From Pseudomonas sp. Teo4 (lineage in GTDB: Bacteria; Pseudomonadota; Gammaproteobacteria; Pseudomonadales; Pseudomonadaceae), in contig NZ_JAXCIL010000002.1 of assembly GCF_034387475.1 (NCBI RefSeq), forward strand, positions 2,170,001-2,234,000: a stretch of DNA of 64,000 bases, written 5' to 3'. A program made the translations under genes and the position numbers. Positions within the stretch are counted from its first letter, which is position 1. Every line of letters begins with the position of its first letter. Below are positions 24,005-34,317 of this stretch, in pieces. The notes beneath the pieces were generated by a model. That model had not been told where the DNA came from. It did no database searches and saw nothing but the letters and a program-made list of their open reading frames with translations.

Positions 24005-25247
24005 ATGAAACCACTGCTGTACATCACCCCCTCAGAGCCCTGTTGTTCGGCCTGACCCTGGCCCTGTTCGAGCTGCTGACCTACCTGGCCAGTGACGCCG
24101 TCATGCCCGCCATGCCCGTGGTTGTCGACCATCTGAACGCCAGCCCCGAATACATCCCGCACGCCCTGAACCTTTACCTGCTCGGCGGCGTGGTCCTGCA
24201 ATGGCTGATCGGCCCACTGGCTGACCGCTACGGGCGTCGCCCTTGCTCCTGGCCGGTTGCGTCTTCTTCGGCGTGGCTTGCCTTGCGACCTTCTGGGTGA
24301 GCGACATCGGTGTGTTCAACCTGCTGCGCCTGTTGCAGGGAGTTGGCCTGGGCTTTGTGGTCACGGTCAGCTACCCGGCCCTCAACGAAGCCTTCAGCGA
24401 GGCAGATGCAGTGCGAATGATGGCCTTGCTGGCCAATATCGCCTTGCTCTCGCCGTTGCTTGGTCCGCTGGTGGGGACCTTGATGTTGCAGTGGCTGGAC
24501 TGGCGCTGGCTGTTCGTGGCCTTCGCGGTTGGCGCGGTGCTGACCTGGGGGCTGCTGTACCGGCTCATGCCGGAAACCCTGGGCGTCGAGCGCCGCGACG
24601 GCACGCGCCTGCCATTCACGCCGATTCACTTGCTGCCGTTGCTGGCGGGTTACGCTCAACTGCTGACCAACCGCCGCTTCGTCGCCGGCAGCGCCGCGCT
24701 CGGCCTGGTCGGCCTGCCACTGATTGGTTGGATTGGCCTGTCGCCAGTGTTGTTGATCCACGACGAGGGGTTGAGCACGATGGAATATGCCCTGTGGCAG
24801 TTGCCGGTGTTCGGCGGATTGATCCTGGGCAACCTGATCATCAACCGCATCGCCGACCGCTACCCGCTGCCAGCGCTTGTGCGTGGCGCGCTGTGGCCTT
24901 ATCTGGCCGGCCTTTGCCTGATGGCTGTGGCGACCTGGTACTGGCCGACGGTCACCAGCGTGGTTGCTGGCATGTCCTTGTATGCGCTGGGGCTTGGGGT
25001 GGCCAACGCGGTGCTGTACCGCATGACGTTGTTCGCCAGTGAGCAGAGCAAGGGGCTGGTGTCGGCGATGTTGGGGATGATCACCATTGCCTTGCTGGGG
25101 CTAGGTGGCGCGGTGTTGGCGATGATTGGGGCGGGGGCGAGCCTGTTGCACTTTGCCCTGGCGGCCGGCGTGGCCGGTGCTTTGGCGTTGTGGCCGTTGT
25201 GGTTCGTTGTCGGTGGGCGGCCTGGGGAAGGGGCTGTGGCTCAGTAA
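24005..25247 (+). CDS. MdfA-like multidrug MFS transporter (two frame breaks)
   Basis: Restored protein of about 414 aa with 12 predicted membrane helices. FELLTYLASDAVMPAMPVV (acidic residue in helix 1), [29 protein letters not shown] (MFS motif A) and GVGLGFVVTVSYPALNEAF match the MdfA/Cmr group of drug-proton antiporters. Missing bases: one C in the run at 24027-24031 (ITPLRALLFGL expected) and one at 24240-24242 ([12 protein letters not shown] expected). Substrates cannot be told from sequence. It is flanked by a terminator and a REP pair, so it is probably a single-gene unit. Confidence 0.85.
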
Positions 25248-25264
25248 TCTTGCTTGTCTGGGCT

Positions 25265-25358
25265 GGCCTATTCGCGGGTAAACCCGCTCCCACAAGTACC
25301 CCATGGCTCTGAGGAGCAGTTCGGTACCTGTGGGAGCGGGTTTACCCGCGAATAGGCC
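25265..25358. repeat. Inverted REP pair (GGGTAAACCCGCTCCCACA type)
   Basis: Two 30-base arms, GGCCTATTCGCGGGTAAACC... at 25265 and its reverse complement ending at 25358, flank a 34-base spacer between converging MFS and ampG genes. The core is the P. putida-style REP and could form a large hairpin. Confidence 0.88.
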
Positions 25359-25379
25359 AGTGCAGACAGTACAAAACTC

Positions 25380-26927
25380 TCAGGGCCGCTCCGCCGCTGA
25401 ACTCTCTTCCGGCACCTGCTTGCCGCGCCCCGCCTCCTGACGCCACTGCAGCGCGATCAGAATCAATGTCGGCACCCCGAGCAAGGCGGTAATCAGGAAG
25501 AAGTCGTGGTAACCGAATTTCTCCACCATCACGCCGGAATACCCGCCGATCAGGCGTGGCAACAACAGCATGATCGAACTCAGCAGGGCGTACTGGGTTG
25601 CCGAGAACTTCAGGTTGGTCAGGCTCGACAAGTAGGCGACGAACGCCGATGTCGCCAATCCGGAGCTGAAGTTGTCGAGCGAGATGGTCACCACCAGCAT
25701 CTCAAGGTTCGGGCCCATGTCCGCCAGCATCAGGAACAGGATGTTGGTCGCCGCCGACGCCGCACCGCCGATGAACAGAATCGGCAAGATGCCGAAACGT
25801 ACGATCAGCAAGCCGCCAATGCCTGCGCCCACCAGGGTCATGATCAGGCCGAAGATCTTGCTGACGCTGGCGATCTGGTCCTTGGTGAAGCCCATGTCGA
25901 TGTAGAACACGTTGGCCATCACCCCCATCACCGTGTCCGACATCCGGTAGGTGGCGATCAGGCCCAGCAGCAACAGTGCCTGCCAGCGGTAGCGGGCGAT
26001 GAAGTCGTTGACCGGGGTGAGCACCGGCGCCAGGCCGCGGCGGCCCATGGTCGACAGGCAGGCCCAGGTCAGCAGCACGTAGAGAATCAGGCGCAGGAAG
26101 GCGCGGTCTTCCATCAGTAGGTCGAGCGGGGTGGCGTCGCCGAAGAACACGCTGGCCCAGTCGGTGTTGAACAGCTGGGTGAAACTGGCAGGTACCGACA
26201 CCAGCAGGATGATCAGCACGAACACCGACGCCAACTGGTGGACCAACCCATAGCGCGCGGCAGAAAGCTGGGTGCGCAGGGGTACCGGGGGTTCGCGCAT
26301 CACCAGGGTGGTGAACACCGCCGGAAGCATCATCACGCCGAACAGGATGTAGGTGCCGGCCCAGGCCTTGTGCAGGTAGCTGAAACCGGTGGAGCCGAAC
26401 CATTCGGCGAAGAACAGCGCACCAGCGGTGGCCAGCAGCGCCGCGACGCGGTAACCCGCCATGTAGCTGGCGGCGAGGGCAGCCTGGCGCTGGTCGTCGG
26501 CGATTTCCAGGCGGTAGGCGTCGACGGCGATGTCCTGAGTGGCCGAGGCGAACGCTACCAGTACTGCCAGCGCAATCAGCCATGACAGGTGTTGCTGAGG
26601 GTCGCACAGGCTCATGCCGACCAGGCCGATGACCACCAGGCTCTGTGACAGCAACAGCCATGAACGGCGGCGGCCAAGGCCACCCAGCAACGGCAGGCGC
26701 CACTGGTCGAGCAGCGGCGACCATACCCACTTGAAGGCATAGGCCAGGCCGATCAGGCTGGCGTAACCAATGGTCTCGCGGGCCACACCCGCTTCGCGCA
26801 ACCACACCGACAGGGTCGAGAACACCAACATGTAGGGCAGGCCGGCGGCGAAACCGAGCAGCAAAAGCACCAAGGTTGACGGGCTGGCATAGGCAGCGAG
26901 CGCAGCGCGCCAGGTTTTACGGGGCAT
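25380..26927 (-). CDS. ampG: AmpG muropeptide permease
   Basis: Intact 515-aa inner-membrane MFS permease that imports GlcNAc-anhydroMurNAc peptides for cell-wall recycling and, in beta-lactamase-bearing species, ampC induction. The N-terminus LLGFAAGLPYMLVFSTLSVWLREAGV and the segment WSPLLDQWRLPLLGGLGRRRSWLL are typical of AmpG. SATQDIAVDAYRLE is also conserved. About 14 hydrophobic segments are visible. It is transcribed away from the alkyltransferase-like gene that lies upstream. Confidence 0.93.
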   Translation of the reverse strand: MPRKTWRAALAAYASPSTLVLLLLGFAAGLPYMLVFSTLSVWLREAGVARETIGYASLIGLAYAFKWVWSPLLDQWRLPLLGGLGRRRSWLLLSQSLVVIGLVGMSLCDPQQHLSWLIALAVLVAFASATQDIAVDAYRLEIADDQRQAALAASYMAGYRVAALLATAGALFFAEWFGSTGFSYLHKAWAGTYILFGVMMLPAVFTTLVMREPPVPLRTQLSAARYGLVHQLASVFVLIILLVSVPASFTQLFNTDWASVFFGDATPLDLLMEDRAFLRLILYVLLTWACLSTMGRRGLAPVLTPVNDFIARYRWQALLLLGLIATYRMSDTVMGVMANVFYIDMGFTKDQIASVSKIFGLIMTLVGAGIGGLLIVRFGILPILFIGGAASAATNILFLMLADMGPNLEMLVVTISLDNFSSGLATSAFVAYLSSLTNLKFSATQYALLSSIMLLLPRLIGGYSGVMVEKFGYHDFFLITALLGVPTLILIALQWRQEAGRGKQVPEESSAAERP

Positions 26928-26970
26928 GGGCCAACATCTGCCTCAAAATTGCGAAAACAAAGCGCGCACT

Positions 26971-27324
26971 CTAACCGCTGTGCTCCATCGGGCGCCAGCC
27001 ATGGCGCGTCATATCCACACGATTATTGGTCACATTCACACCTTCCGCGCGCAGCCGGGCGCGCTGTTCATCGCCTGAAGGTGTGCCCAGCGCCAGGCTC
27101 AGGCGCCCGCCTGCGCCCAGTACGCGGTGCCACGGCAGGCGGGTGTCGGCGGGCAACTGCCCGAGGGTGCGTCCGACCCAACGCGCGGCACGCCCCAAGC
27201 CTGCCAATTCGGCCAGCTGGCCATAGCTGACGACTTTACCGGCGGGCACTTGCCCCAGCACCGAATAGAGCGCCGTTCGTCGGGCTTGCGGACTGTCCTG
27301 AACGTGCTCGTATTCGCCAGACAT
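26971..27324 (-). CDS. Alkyltransferase-like protein (ATL, MGMT family without active-site Cys)
   Basis: Intact 117-aa protein of the Ada/MGMT DNA-binding fold. The motif that carries the acceptor cysteine in MGMT (PCHRV) reads PWHRV here, so it cannot remove alkyl groups itself. That substitution defines the ATL proteins, which bind O6-alkylguanine and hand it to nucleotide-excision repair. GQVPAGKVVSYGQLAELAG and the RTLGQLPADTRLPWHRV segment are typical. It lies in the same direction as ampG, 43 bases upstream. Confidence 0.9.
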   Translation of the reverse strand: MSGEYEHVQDSPQARRTALYSVLGQVPAGKVVSYGQLAELAGLGRAARWVGRTLGQLPADTRLPWHRVLGAGGRLSLALGTPSGDEQRARLRAEGVNVTNNRVDMTRHGWRPMEHSG

Positions 27325-27410
27325 CAGAGCCGCCCTGCGCTGCGGATGAAACCGGATGAGTGGTCAGGGTAAATGAGTGTTGAACTCATCGGCATGGTGT
27401 GTGTCTGTCC

Positions 27411-27438
27411 TTGCTCTGGTCGTGGGTATCTGGATAAT
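27411..27438 (+). promoter_or_regulatory. Possible sigma-70 promoter for the DUF481 gene
   Basis: TTGCTC (27411-27416), a 16-base spacer and GATAAT (27433-27438) sit 40 bases before the ATG at 27478 in the divergent gap with the ATL gene. The match to consensus is fair. Confidence 0.4.
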
Positions 27439-27477
27439 GCCCGGCTTTTTTCGTCAAATCGAACCCGTAGTCCGCTT

Positions 27478-28487
27478 ATGTATTCTAGATCCTTGTTGTG
27501 CCTGCTTGCCGTTTCCCTGTGTGCCGCCCCGGCGTTCGCCGACACCGTGTGGATGAAGAACGGCGACCGGCTCAGTGGCAAGATCAAGGTGTTCGACGGC
27601 GGCAAGCTGCTGCTCGAGACGCCTTACGGCGGTTCCATCGCCCTGGACTGGAAGCAGGTCCAGACCCTGGAGAGCGACCAGGAGCTGCTGGTCAAGCAAG
27701 ACGCCTACACCGGTGAAAAGGCCAAGTCGCTCAAAGCTGCCGAGCCTGGCAAGGTCACCTGGCCAATGGCGAGGCGCCCAAGACCGTTGAGCTGGCCAGC
27801 ATCGAACAGATCATGAAGCCCAAGCCGGTGGTCGAAGACCTGATGTGGAAGGGCAACATCGACGTCGCCATGGATTACAAGCGCGCCGAATCCGACAGCG
27901 ACGACTATGACGTCAGCTTCAAGACCACTGGTCGACATGGCCGTTGGCGGCACAATGCCGAAGGTGAGTACAACCGCGAGACCAAGGACGACGTCACCAC
28001 CACCAACAACTGGAGCGCCGAATACGCGCTGGACCGCTTCATCACTGAAAAGTGGTTCTGGAAGGGGCGCCTGGAATACAAGCGCGATCACATCGAAGAC
28101 CTGGCTCGCCAACGAACTGTGGGTACCGGCCCGGGTTACCAGTTCTGGGATGACGAATTGGGTGCGTTCTCCTTGAGTACCCTGGTCAACCGCACCGACT
28201 TTGAATACCGCGATGGCGGCAAGGACAACTTCTATTCCACCACGGTGAAGTGGGATTACAACCGTTACCTGATTGGCAAGCGTGTCGAGCTGTTTACCAG
28301 CGGCGAAGTCGGCAAGCCTCTGGGCGGTGTGGCCAATTACTCGCTGGATGCCGAGTTGGGGTTGCGCTACAAGGTGACCGAGTGGGCTTCGCTGAACCTC
28401 AAGGCGGAAAAGGACGTCATCAGCGGCACACGTGAAAGCGACCTGGACAAGACACGCTACACCGCGGGCTTCGGCGTCGCCTGGTAG
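27478..28487 (+). CDS. DUF481 family outer-membrane protein (one frame break)
   Basis: Restored length about 336 aa. A signal peptide (MYSRSLLCLLAVSLCAAPAFA) precedes a short N-terminal domain (DTVWMKNGDRLSGKIKVFDGGKL), then a long region of alternating beta strands (FKTTGRHGRWRHNAEGEYN, FWKGRLEYKRDH, NLKAEKDVISG) ending in an aromatic residue (FGVAW), as beta-barrel proteins do. One C is missing at 27758-27759 (GKVTLANGEAPKTVEL expected). DUF481 proteins are salt-induced or YdiY-like, but the function is not known. Confidence 0.82.
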
Positions 28488-28527
28488 GTTGTCGGGTGCA
28501 ACAGCTACTGTCTTGTATTGCCTTTGA

Positions 28528-28695
28528 TGGCCTCATCGCCGGCAAGCCGGCTCCCACACGTACCGCGCCGACTTGATATCACTGCCGTACCTGTGGGAGC
28601 TGGCTTGCAAGCGTAGAGGCCGGTACAGACAGCACAGCGCAGTTCTTGAACTCTGCGCTGTACCTGTGGGAGCCGGCTTGCCGGCGATGAGGCCG
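28528..28695. repeat. Cluster of three REP elements
   Basis: Arms at 28528-28558, 28590-28625 and 28662-28695 alternate in orientation (GCCGGCAAGCCGGCTCCCAC, then CTGTGGGAGC...GCTTG twice). They fill the gap between the DUF481 gene and hugZ. Confidence 0.85.
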
Positions 28696-28738
28696 TCAAG
28701 AACGAGCACATGGCGTCGCCCATATGGCACCCGGCGCC

Positions 28739-28751
28739 GATAGTGCTTATC
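28739..28751 (+). promoter_or_regulatory. Fur-box-like site upstream of hugZ
   Basis: GATAGTGCTTATC differs at two positions from the 13-base palindrome GATAATGATTATC. It lies 38 bases before the hugZ GTG, the expected place for iron-dependent repression of a haem-utilisation gene. Confidence 0.5.
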
Positions 28752-28788
28752 TTGTCCCCCATCTCTCTTGCCGCCAGGAGCGCACTTC

Positions 28789-29519
28789 GTGAGTACCAAC
28801 GCCATTCGCCCCGCCCGGGAACTGCTGCTCAAGGAATACCGCGGCGTGCTCTCTACCCACTCCAAGTCCATGCCCGGCTACCCCTTCGGTTCGGTGGTTC
28901 CCTACTGCCTGGATGCCCAAGGCAACCCGTTGATCCTCATCAGCCGCATTGCCCAGCACACCCACAACCTGCAGAAGGACCCCAAGTGCTCGCTGCTGGT
29001 CGGTGAACGCGACGCCGAAGACGTGCAGGCCGTGGGGCGCCTGACGGTGATGGCCGAGGCACACAAGCTGGTGGATGAAGCCGCGATCGAGGCTGCGGCC
29101 GAACGCTACTACCGCTACTTCCCCGATGCCGCCAACTACCACAAGGCCCACGATTTCGATTTCTGGGTGCTGCAGCCTGTGCGCCATCGCTACATCGGCG
29201 GCTTCGGTGCCATCCACTGGCTTGACCAGGTGACCTGGCCAACCCGTTCGCGGGCAAGGCCGAGGCCAGCATGATCGAGCACATGAACAGCGATCACGCC
29301 AATGCCATCGCCCACTATGTCGAACTCAGCGACTTGCCGCGTAACGAGCCGGCGGAAATGGTCGGCATCGACAGTGAAGGCATGCACCTGCGTATTGGCC
29401 AGGGTGTGTACTGGTTGCCTTTCCCAAGCATTTGCAACACGCCGACACAAGTTCGCGAAGCCTTGGTGCTGCTGGCTCGCGCCGACCAATGGCCGGTTGC
29501 GACTGAAGTCGAGGGTTGA
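28789..29519 (+). CDS. hugZ: HugZ-type haem utilisation protein (one frame break)
   Basis: Pyridoxamine-phosphate-oxidase-like split-barrel protein (residues about 10-150: GYPFGSVVPYCLDAQGNPL, CSLLVGE) followed by a DUF2470 domain with HMNSDHANAIAHY. This is the arrangement of HugZ and related haem-binding or haem-oxygenating proteins. One C is missing at 29234-29235 (DQVTLANPFAGKAE expected). Restored length is about 243 aa. The GTG start is chosen for its AGGAG 8 bases upstream and the conserved N-terminus. A Fur-like site lies just upstream. Confidence 0.82.
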
Positions 29520-29585
29520 AAAGCCGGGTGCACGCATCCATCTGAAGTCCTTACAGGAAGATTCTCTTCCGTCGAGGAACACTTG

Positions 29586-30047
29586 ATGCGTGCTTTTCTA
29601 CTGCTGTTTCTGATTTTTCCCGTGCTGGAGCTGTTCGTCTTCGTCAAGGTCAGCGCCGCTATCGGTTTCTTCCCGGCGTTGCTGTTGATCATCGCCGGTT
29701 CCGCCCTGGGTGTGCTGGTGATGCGCGTGGCCGGGCTGGCCACCGCCCTGCGTGCCCGTGAAAGCCTTCAGCGTGGCGAACTGCCCGCCGAGGACATGTT
29801 CCAGGGCCTGATGCTGGCGGTCGGTGGTGGCCTGCTGTTGCTGCCAGGCTTCATCAGCGATGTGCTGGGCCTGCTGTGCCTGCTGCCGTTCACCCGCCAC
29901 CTGGCTGCGCGCAAGATGCGTGAGCGGGCCGAGGCCCAGGCCATGCGCCAGCGGGCATTTCAGGACGATCCATTCCAGGCTCGCCCCAATGACGCAGGCC
30001 ATCGGCCCAATGTGATCGAGGGCGAATACGAGCGCCGCGACAAGTAA
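29586..30047 (+). CDS. fxsA: FxsA family membrane protein
   Basis: Intact 153-aa inner-membrane protein. The N-terminus MRAFLLLFLIFPVLELFVFVKV and the glycine-containing second and third helices (LLLIIAGSALGVLVMR; GGGLLLLPGFISDVLGLLCLLP) are the FxsA pattern. E. coli FxsA reduces phage T7 exclusion by F plasmids; its housekeeping role is unclear. The polar C-terminus ends VIEGEYERRDK, a widely conserved tail. It often precedes groES-groEL in pseudomonads, as here. Confidence 0.9.
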   Translation: MRAFLLLFLIFPVLELFVFVKVSAAIGFFPALLLIIAGSALGVLVMRVAGLATALRARESLQRGELPAEDMFQGLMLAVGGGLLLLPGFISDVLGLLCLLPFTRHLAARKMRERAEAQAMRQRAFQDDPFQARPNDAGHRPNVIEGEYERRDK

Positions 30048-30060
30048 AGCCCGCTCGTTT

Positions 30061-30090
30061 CTGTGGGAGCCGGCTTGCCGGCGATGGGCC
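30061..30090. repeat. Single REP element between fxsA and groES
   Basis: CTGTGGGAGCCGGCTTGCCG followed by GCGATGGGCC, one copy of the main REP palindrome. Confidence 0.8.
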
Positions 30091-30137
30091 TTAATACGCC
30101 CCTTCGATACCCCGATGAAAAATTTTCCGTTTCAAAC

Positions 30138-30165
30138 CTTGTAATTGATTCTGACGGCCTCATGT
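30138..30165 (+). promoter_or_regulatory. Sigma-32-like heat-shock promoter for groES-groEL
   Basis: CTTGTAA (30138-30144), a 13-base spacer and CCTCATGT (30158-30165) resemble the heat-shock consensus CTTGAAA/CCCCATNT. It lies about 150 bases before the groES ATG. Confidence 0.55.
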
Positions 30166-30311
30166 ATGTGGTCACCGCAAGGTTTCTGGTGGTTACACCA
30201 GACATGACACAAGTGGTTCGCCCCATGCGGGCCTCCCGGCAACGCCGGATCGAATCAACCCGCCGGTGTTGATACCGGCCGATGAAAACCACAATTTGGG
30301 AGAGATCGACA

Positions 30312-30605
30312 ATGAAGCTTCGTCCTCTGCATGACCGCGTAGTCATCCGTCGCAGCGAAGAAGAATCGAAAACCGCTGGCGGTATCGTCCTGCCGGGTTC
30401 GGCCGCTGAAAAACCAAACCGCGGTGAAGTCGTCGCCGTCGGCACCGGTCGCATCCTGGACAACGGCGAAGTACGTGCGCTGGCCGTGAAAGTGGGTGAC
30501 AAAGTGGTTTTCGGCCCTTACTCGGGCAGCAACACCGTGAAAGTCGACGGCGAAGACCTGCTGGTGATGAGCGAGAACGAAATCCTCGCCGTCGTCGAAG
30601 GCTGA
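30312..30605 (+). CDS. groES: Co-chaperonin GroES
   Basis: Intact 97-aa 10-kDa chaperonin that caps the GroEL cavity. It starts [31 protein letters not shown], which includes the mobile loop that contacts GroEL, and ends [11 protein letters not shown] ribosome site GGGAGAG lies upstream. groEL follows 48 bases downstream and the pair forms the standard heat-shock operon. Confidence 0.98.
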   Translation: MKLRPLHDRVVIRRSEEESKTAGGIVLPGSAAEKPNRGEVVAVGTGRILDNGEVRALAVKVGDKVVFGPYSGSNTVKVDGEDLLVMSENEILAVVEG

Positions 30606-30647
30606 TTTCCCCGGTTTCCCGTTACTCCAAAGAATTCCAAGGATTAA

Positions 30648-32294
<1,647 letters not shown>

Positions 32295-32320
32295 GCCAGC
32301 CTTACCCCCTGCACCAAGAA

Positions 32321-32355
32321 AAAGCCCCGGCTCGTGAGAGCCGGGGCTTTTTCGT
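32321..32355 (+). terminator. Terminator after groEL
   Basis: A 13-bp stem AAAGCCCCGGCTC/GAGCCGGGGCTTT (32321-32350) with a GTGA loop and a T run, 26 bases after the groEL stop. Confidence 0.93.
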
Positions 32356-32405
32356 TTTTCGTGCGATCGAAAAGGGTCTGCCTTGAGTTTTAAGGTGGTG
32401 CGCAA

Positions 32406-32626
32406 ATCGAGCGCCGCCCGCGCGGCGCATCGCGAGCAAGGCTCGCTCCTACGTTTGTTTCGGGCCAATTATTCCTGTGGATTTTCCGCGCAAACGCTTT
32501 GGCGCTTGGCTCGATATCGCGTCGTACAAACAAGGCGGTCGCGCGCGTCTGTCACAGGCGTTATTGGCCGTAAACAAACGTAGGAGCGAGCCTTGCTCGC
32601 GATGCGCCGCGCGGGCGGCGCTCGAT
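32406..32626. repeat. Perfect 55-bp inverted repeat around a 111-bp spacer
   Basis: The arm at 32406-32460 is the exact reverse complement of 32572-32626. Each contains a GCGAGCAAGGCTCGCTCC core and a long GCGCCGCCCGCGCGGCGC palindrome. The spacer holds weaker symmetric matches (GGCCAATTATTCCTGTG against its partner near 32552). It occupies the gap between groEL and the PAP2 gene, with a terminator on each side; no gene is evident inside. The class differs from the GGCTCCCACA REP elements elsewhere. Confidence 0.9.
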
Positions 32627-32686
32627 CTCATGATCGCTGCACCTCTCGCGCCAAGCACCTGGCAGTCCCAACGCAATTCCCAGTGC

Positions 32687-32721
32687 AAAAAAAGCTCGGC
32701 CTCGTGAGGGCCAGGCTTTTT
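32687..32721 (-). terminator. Terminator after the PAP2 gene
   Basis: Read on the minus strand, AAAAAGCCTGGCCCTC, a short loop and GAGGCCGAGCTTTTTTT form an imperfect GC stem with a T run, just after the PAP2 stop at 32727. Confidence 0.75.
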
Positions 32722-32726
32722 CATAA

Positions 32727-33455
32727 TCAGGCCACACTACGTTCGGCAGCCGTTACCTGTGCAACACTGTGTCGGTACAAGATCAGGTAATACGACCCCA
32801 ACCCGATCAACCAGCAGAACACCGCCGTCCACACGTTGTGCGACAAGAAGTGCGCCCCCTGCATCATCCTCCCGACCGACAGCACCGAGCCGGCAACGAA
32901 GGCCACTGCCAGCGCCACTCGGGCCAGGCGTGGTCGCCGGTCACGCAGCATGAAGAACAGCCCGAACAGGCAGAACCCGGTCGCCGCATGGCCGCCCGGC
33001 CAGCACAACCCGGGCTTGTCGGTGGCTGGGCGCGGCTCCAGCAGCTTGCTGTAGGTTTCCTTGCCGCCAAATTGGGTCAGGCTCCATGGGCACTGCACCT
33101 GAGTCACTTTTTTCAGCGGCGTGACGAATGCCGTGGACAGGCTCAGCGCCAGGACCAGGCAGCCCAGCTCGCGACGCCAGCCGAACAGCCGTTTCCAGAA
33201 AAAGCTCAAGGCAAAGGTCACCACTGCGAGCAAGCCCAGCAGAATCACACCTTGCTTGACCCGATCATGCAGGATGTTTTCCAGCAGATAGCTGTGACGG
33301 CCGATGAACTGGCCGGCCGCTGGGTCGAAGAACAGGTTGGCCAGATCCATGTCGACTGAGGTCAATTCGAGAAGGATCAGCCCCAGTGCGGTGGCCAATG
33401 GAATGCCGAGGTAAAGCCAGAGATTGATCGGACGGGGAGGGGTAGCGTGCTGCAT
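32727..33455 (-). CDS. PAP2-family membrane phosphatase
   Basis: Intact 242-aa inner-membrane phosphatase with about six membrane helices. The three PAP2 motifs are recognisable: KVTQVQCPWSL...LEPRPATDKPG (C1 region), CWPGGHAATGF (C2, with PGGH for PSGH) and GRMMQGAHFLSHNVW (C3, catalytic His). Such enzymes dephosphorylate lipid A, undecaprenyl-PP or phosphatidate. It diverges from colR and shares with the ColRS locus a 16-bp motif, so it may be a ColR target and act in outer-membrane maintenance; substrate is inferred only. Confidence 0.88.
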   Translation of the reverse strand: MQHATPPRPINLWLYLGIPLATALGLILLELTSVDMDLANLFFDPAAGQFIGRHSYLLENILHDRVKQGVILLGLLAVVTFALSFFWKRLFGWRRELGCLVLALSLSTAFVTPLKKVTQVQCPWSLTQFGGKETYSKLLEPRPATDKPGLCWPGGHAATGFCLFGLFFMLRDRRPRLARVALAVAFVAGSVLSVGRMMQGAHFLSHNVWTAVFCWLIGLGSYYLILYRHSVAQVTAAERSVA

Positions 33456-33523
33456 GACAACTCCAAACGCACAAAAGACCAGCCATTTTCGACTGCCCGC
33501 TATCCTGTGTTCGTGAAGGATCG

Positions 33524-33539
33524 GTGAAAAATCCGTCAG
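33524..33539 (-). promoter_or_regulatory. Candidate ColR box between PAP2 and colR
   Basis: On the minus strand this reads CTGACGGATTTTTCAC. The same motif, CTCACGTATTTTTCAC, occurs at 35643-35658 upstream of the methyltransferase gene (14 of 16 identical). It faces the PAP2 gene. Confidence 0.55.
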
Positions 33540-33633
33540 CCCGCCCGATATTTTCCCAAGGCTGGCGCCGGGCCAGCTATGGCCTTAAGCTGCGCCTGCC
33601 GCGCACTGCGAAAGCGCCGCACAGGAGACCCCG

Positions 33634-34317
33634 ATGCGCATTCTTTTGGTTGAAGACAACCGCGATATCCTTGCCAACCTTGCTGATTACCTCGGCATGA
33701 AAGGCTACACCGTCGACTGCGCCCAGGACGGCCTTTCCGGGCTGCATCTGGCTGCTACCGAACATTACGACTTGATCGTGCTAGACATCATGCTGCCCGG
33801 CATCGATGGCTACACCCTGTGCAAACGCCTGCGTGAAGATGCCCGGCGCGATACCCCGGTGATCATGCTCACAGCTCGTGACCAATTGGATGACCGCCTG
33901 CAGGGCTTCCGCTCCGGTGCCGACGATTACCTGCTCAAGCCGTTCGCGCTGTCGGAGCTGGCCGCGCGTATCGAGGCCGTCCTGCGCCGTGCCCAGGGCG
34001 GCGGGCGACGTACCCTGCAGGTCGCCGACCTGAGCTACGACCTCGACACCCTGGAAGTCACCCGTCAGGGCCGCCTGCTCAAGCTCAACCCGGTCGGCCT
34101 CAAGCTGCTGGCGGTACTGATGCAGAAGAGTCCGCACGTGCTGCGCCGTGAGGTGCTGGAGGAAGCCTTGTGGGGCGACGACTGCCCTGACAGCGACAGC
34201 CTGCGCAGCCACGTCCACCAGTTGCGTCAGGTCATCGACAAACCTTTCGAAAAGCCTCTGCTGCATACCGTCCATGGCGTCGGCTATCGCCTCGCCGAGG
34301 GCCGCGATGGAGTTTAA
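33634..34317 (+). CDS. colR: Response regulator ColR
   Basis: Intact 227-aa OmpR-type regulator. The receiver has acidic residues in LLVEDN, the phosphorylated Asp51 in LIVLDIMLPGIDG, Thr in MLTAR and Lys in DDYLLKPF. The C-terminal winged helix includes LLKLNPVGLKLLAVLMQKSPHVLRREVLEEALWG and VHGVGYRLAE. With colS 11 bases overlapping and the methyltransferase/kinase genes behind, this is the ColRS locus known from P. putida and P. fluorescens, which protects membranes under zinc, iron and phenol stress and supports root colonisation. Confidence 0.93.
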   Translation: MRILLVEDNRDILANLADYLGMKGYTVDCAQDGLSGLHLAATEHYDLIVLDIMLPGIDGYTLCKRLREDARRDTPVIMLTARDQLDDRLQGFRSGADDYLLKPFALSELAARIEAVLRRAQGGGRRTLQVADLSYDLDTLEVTRQGRLLKLNPVGLKLLAVLMQKSPHVLRREVLEEALWGDDCPDSDSLRSHVHQLRQVIDKPFEKPLLHTVHGVGYRLAEGRDGV

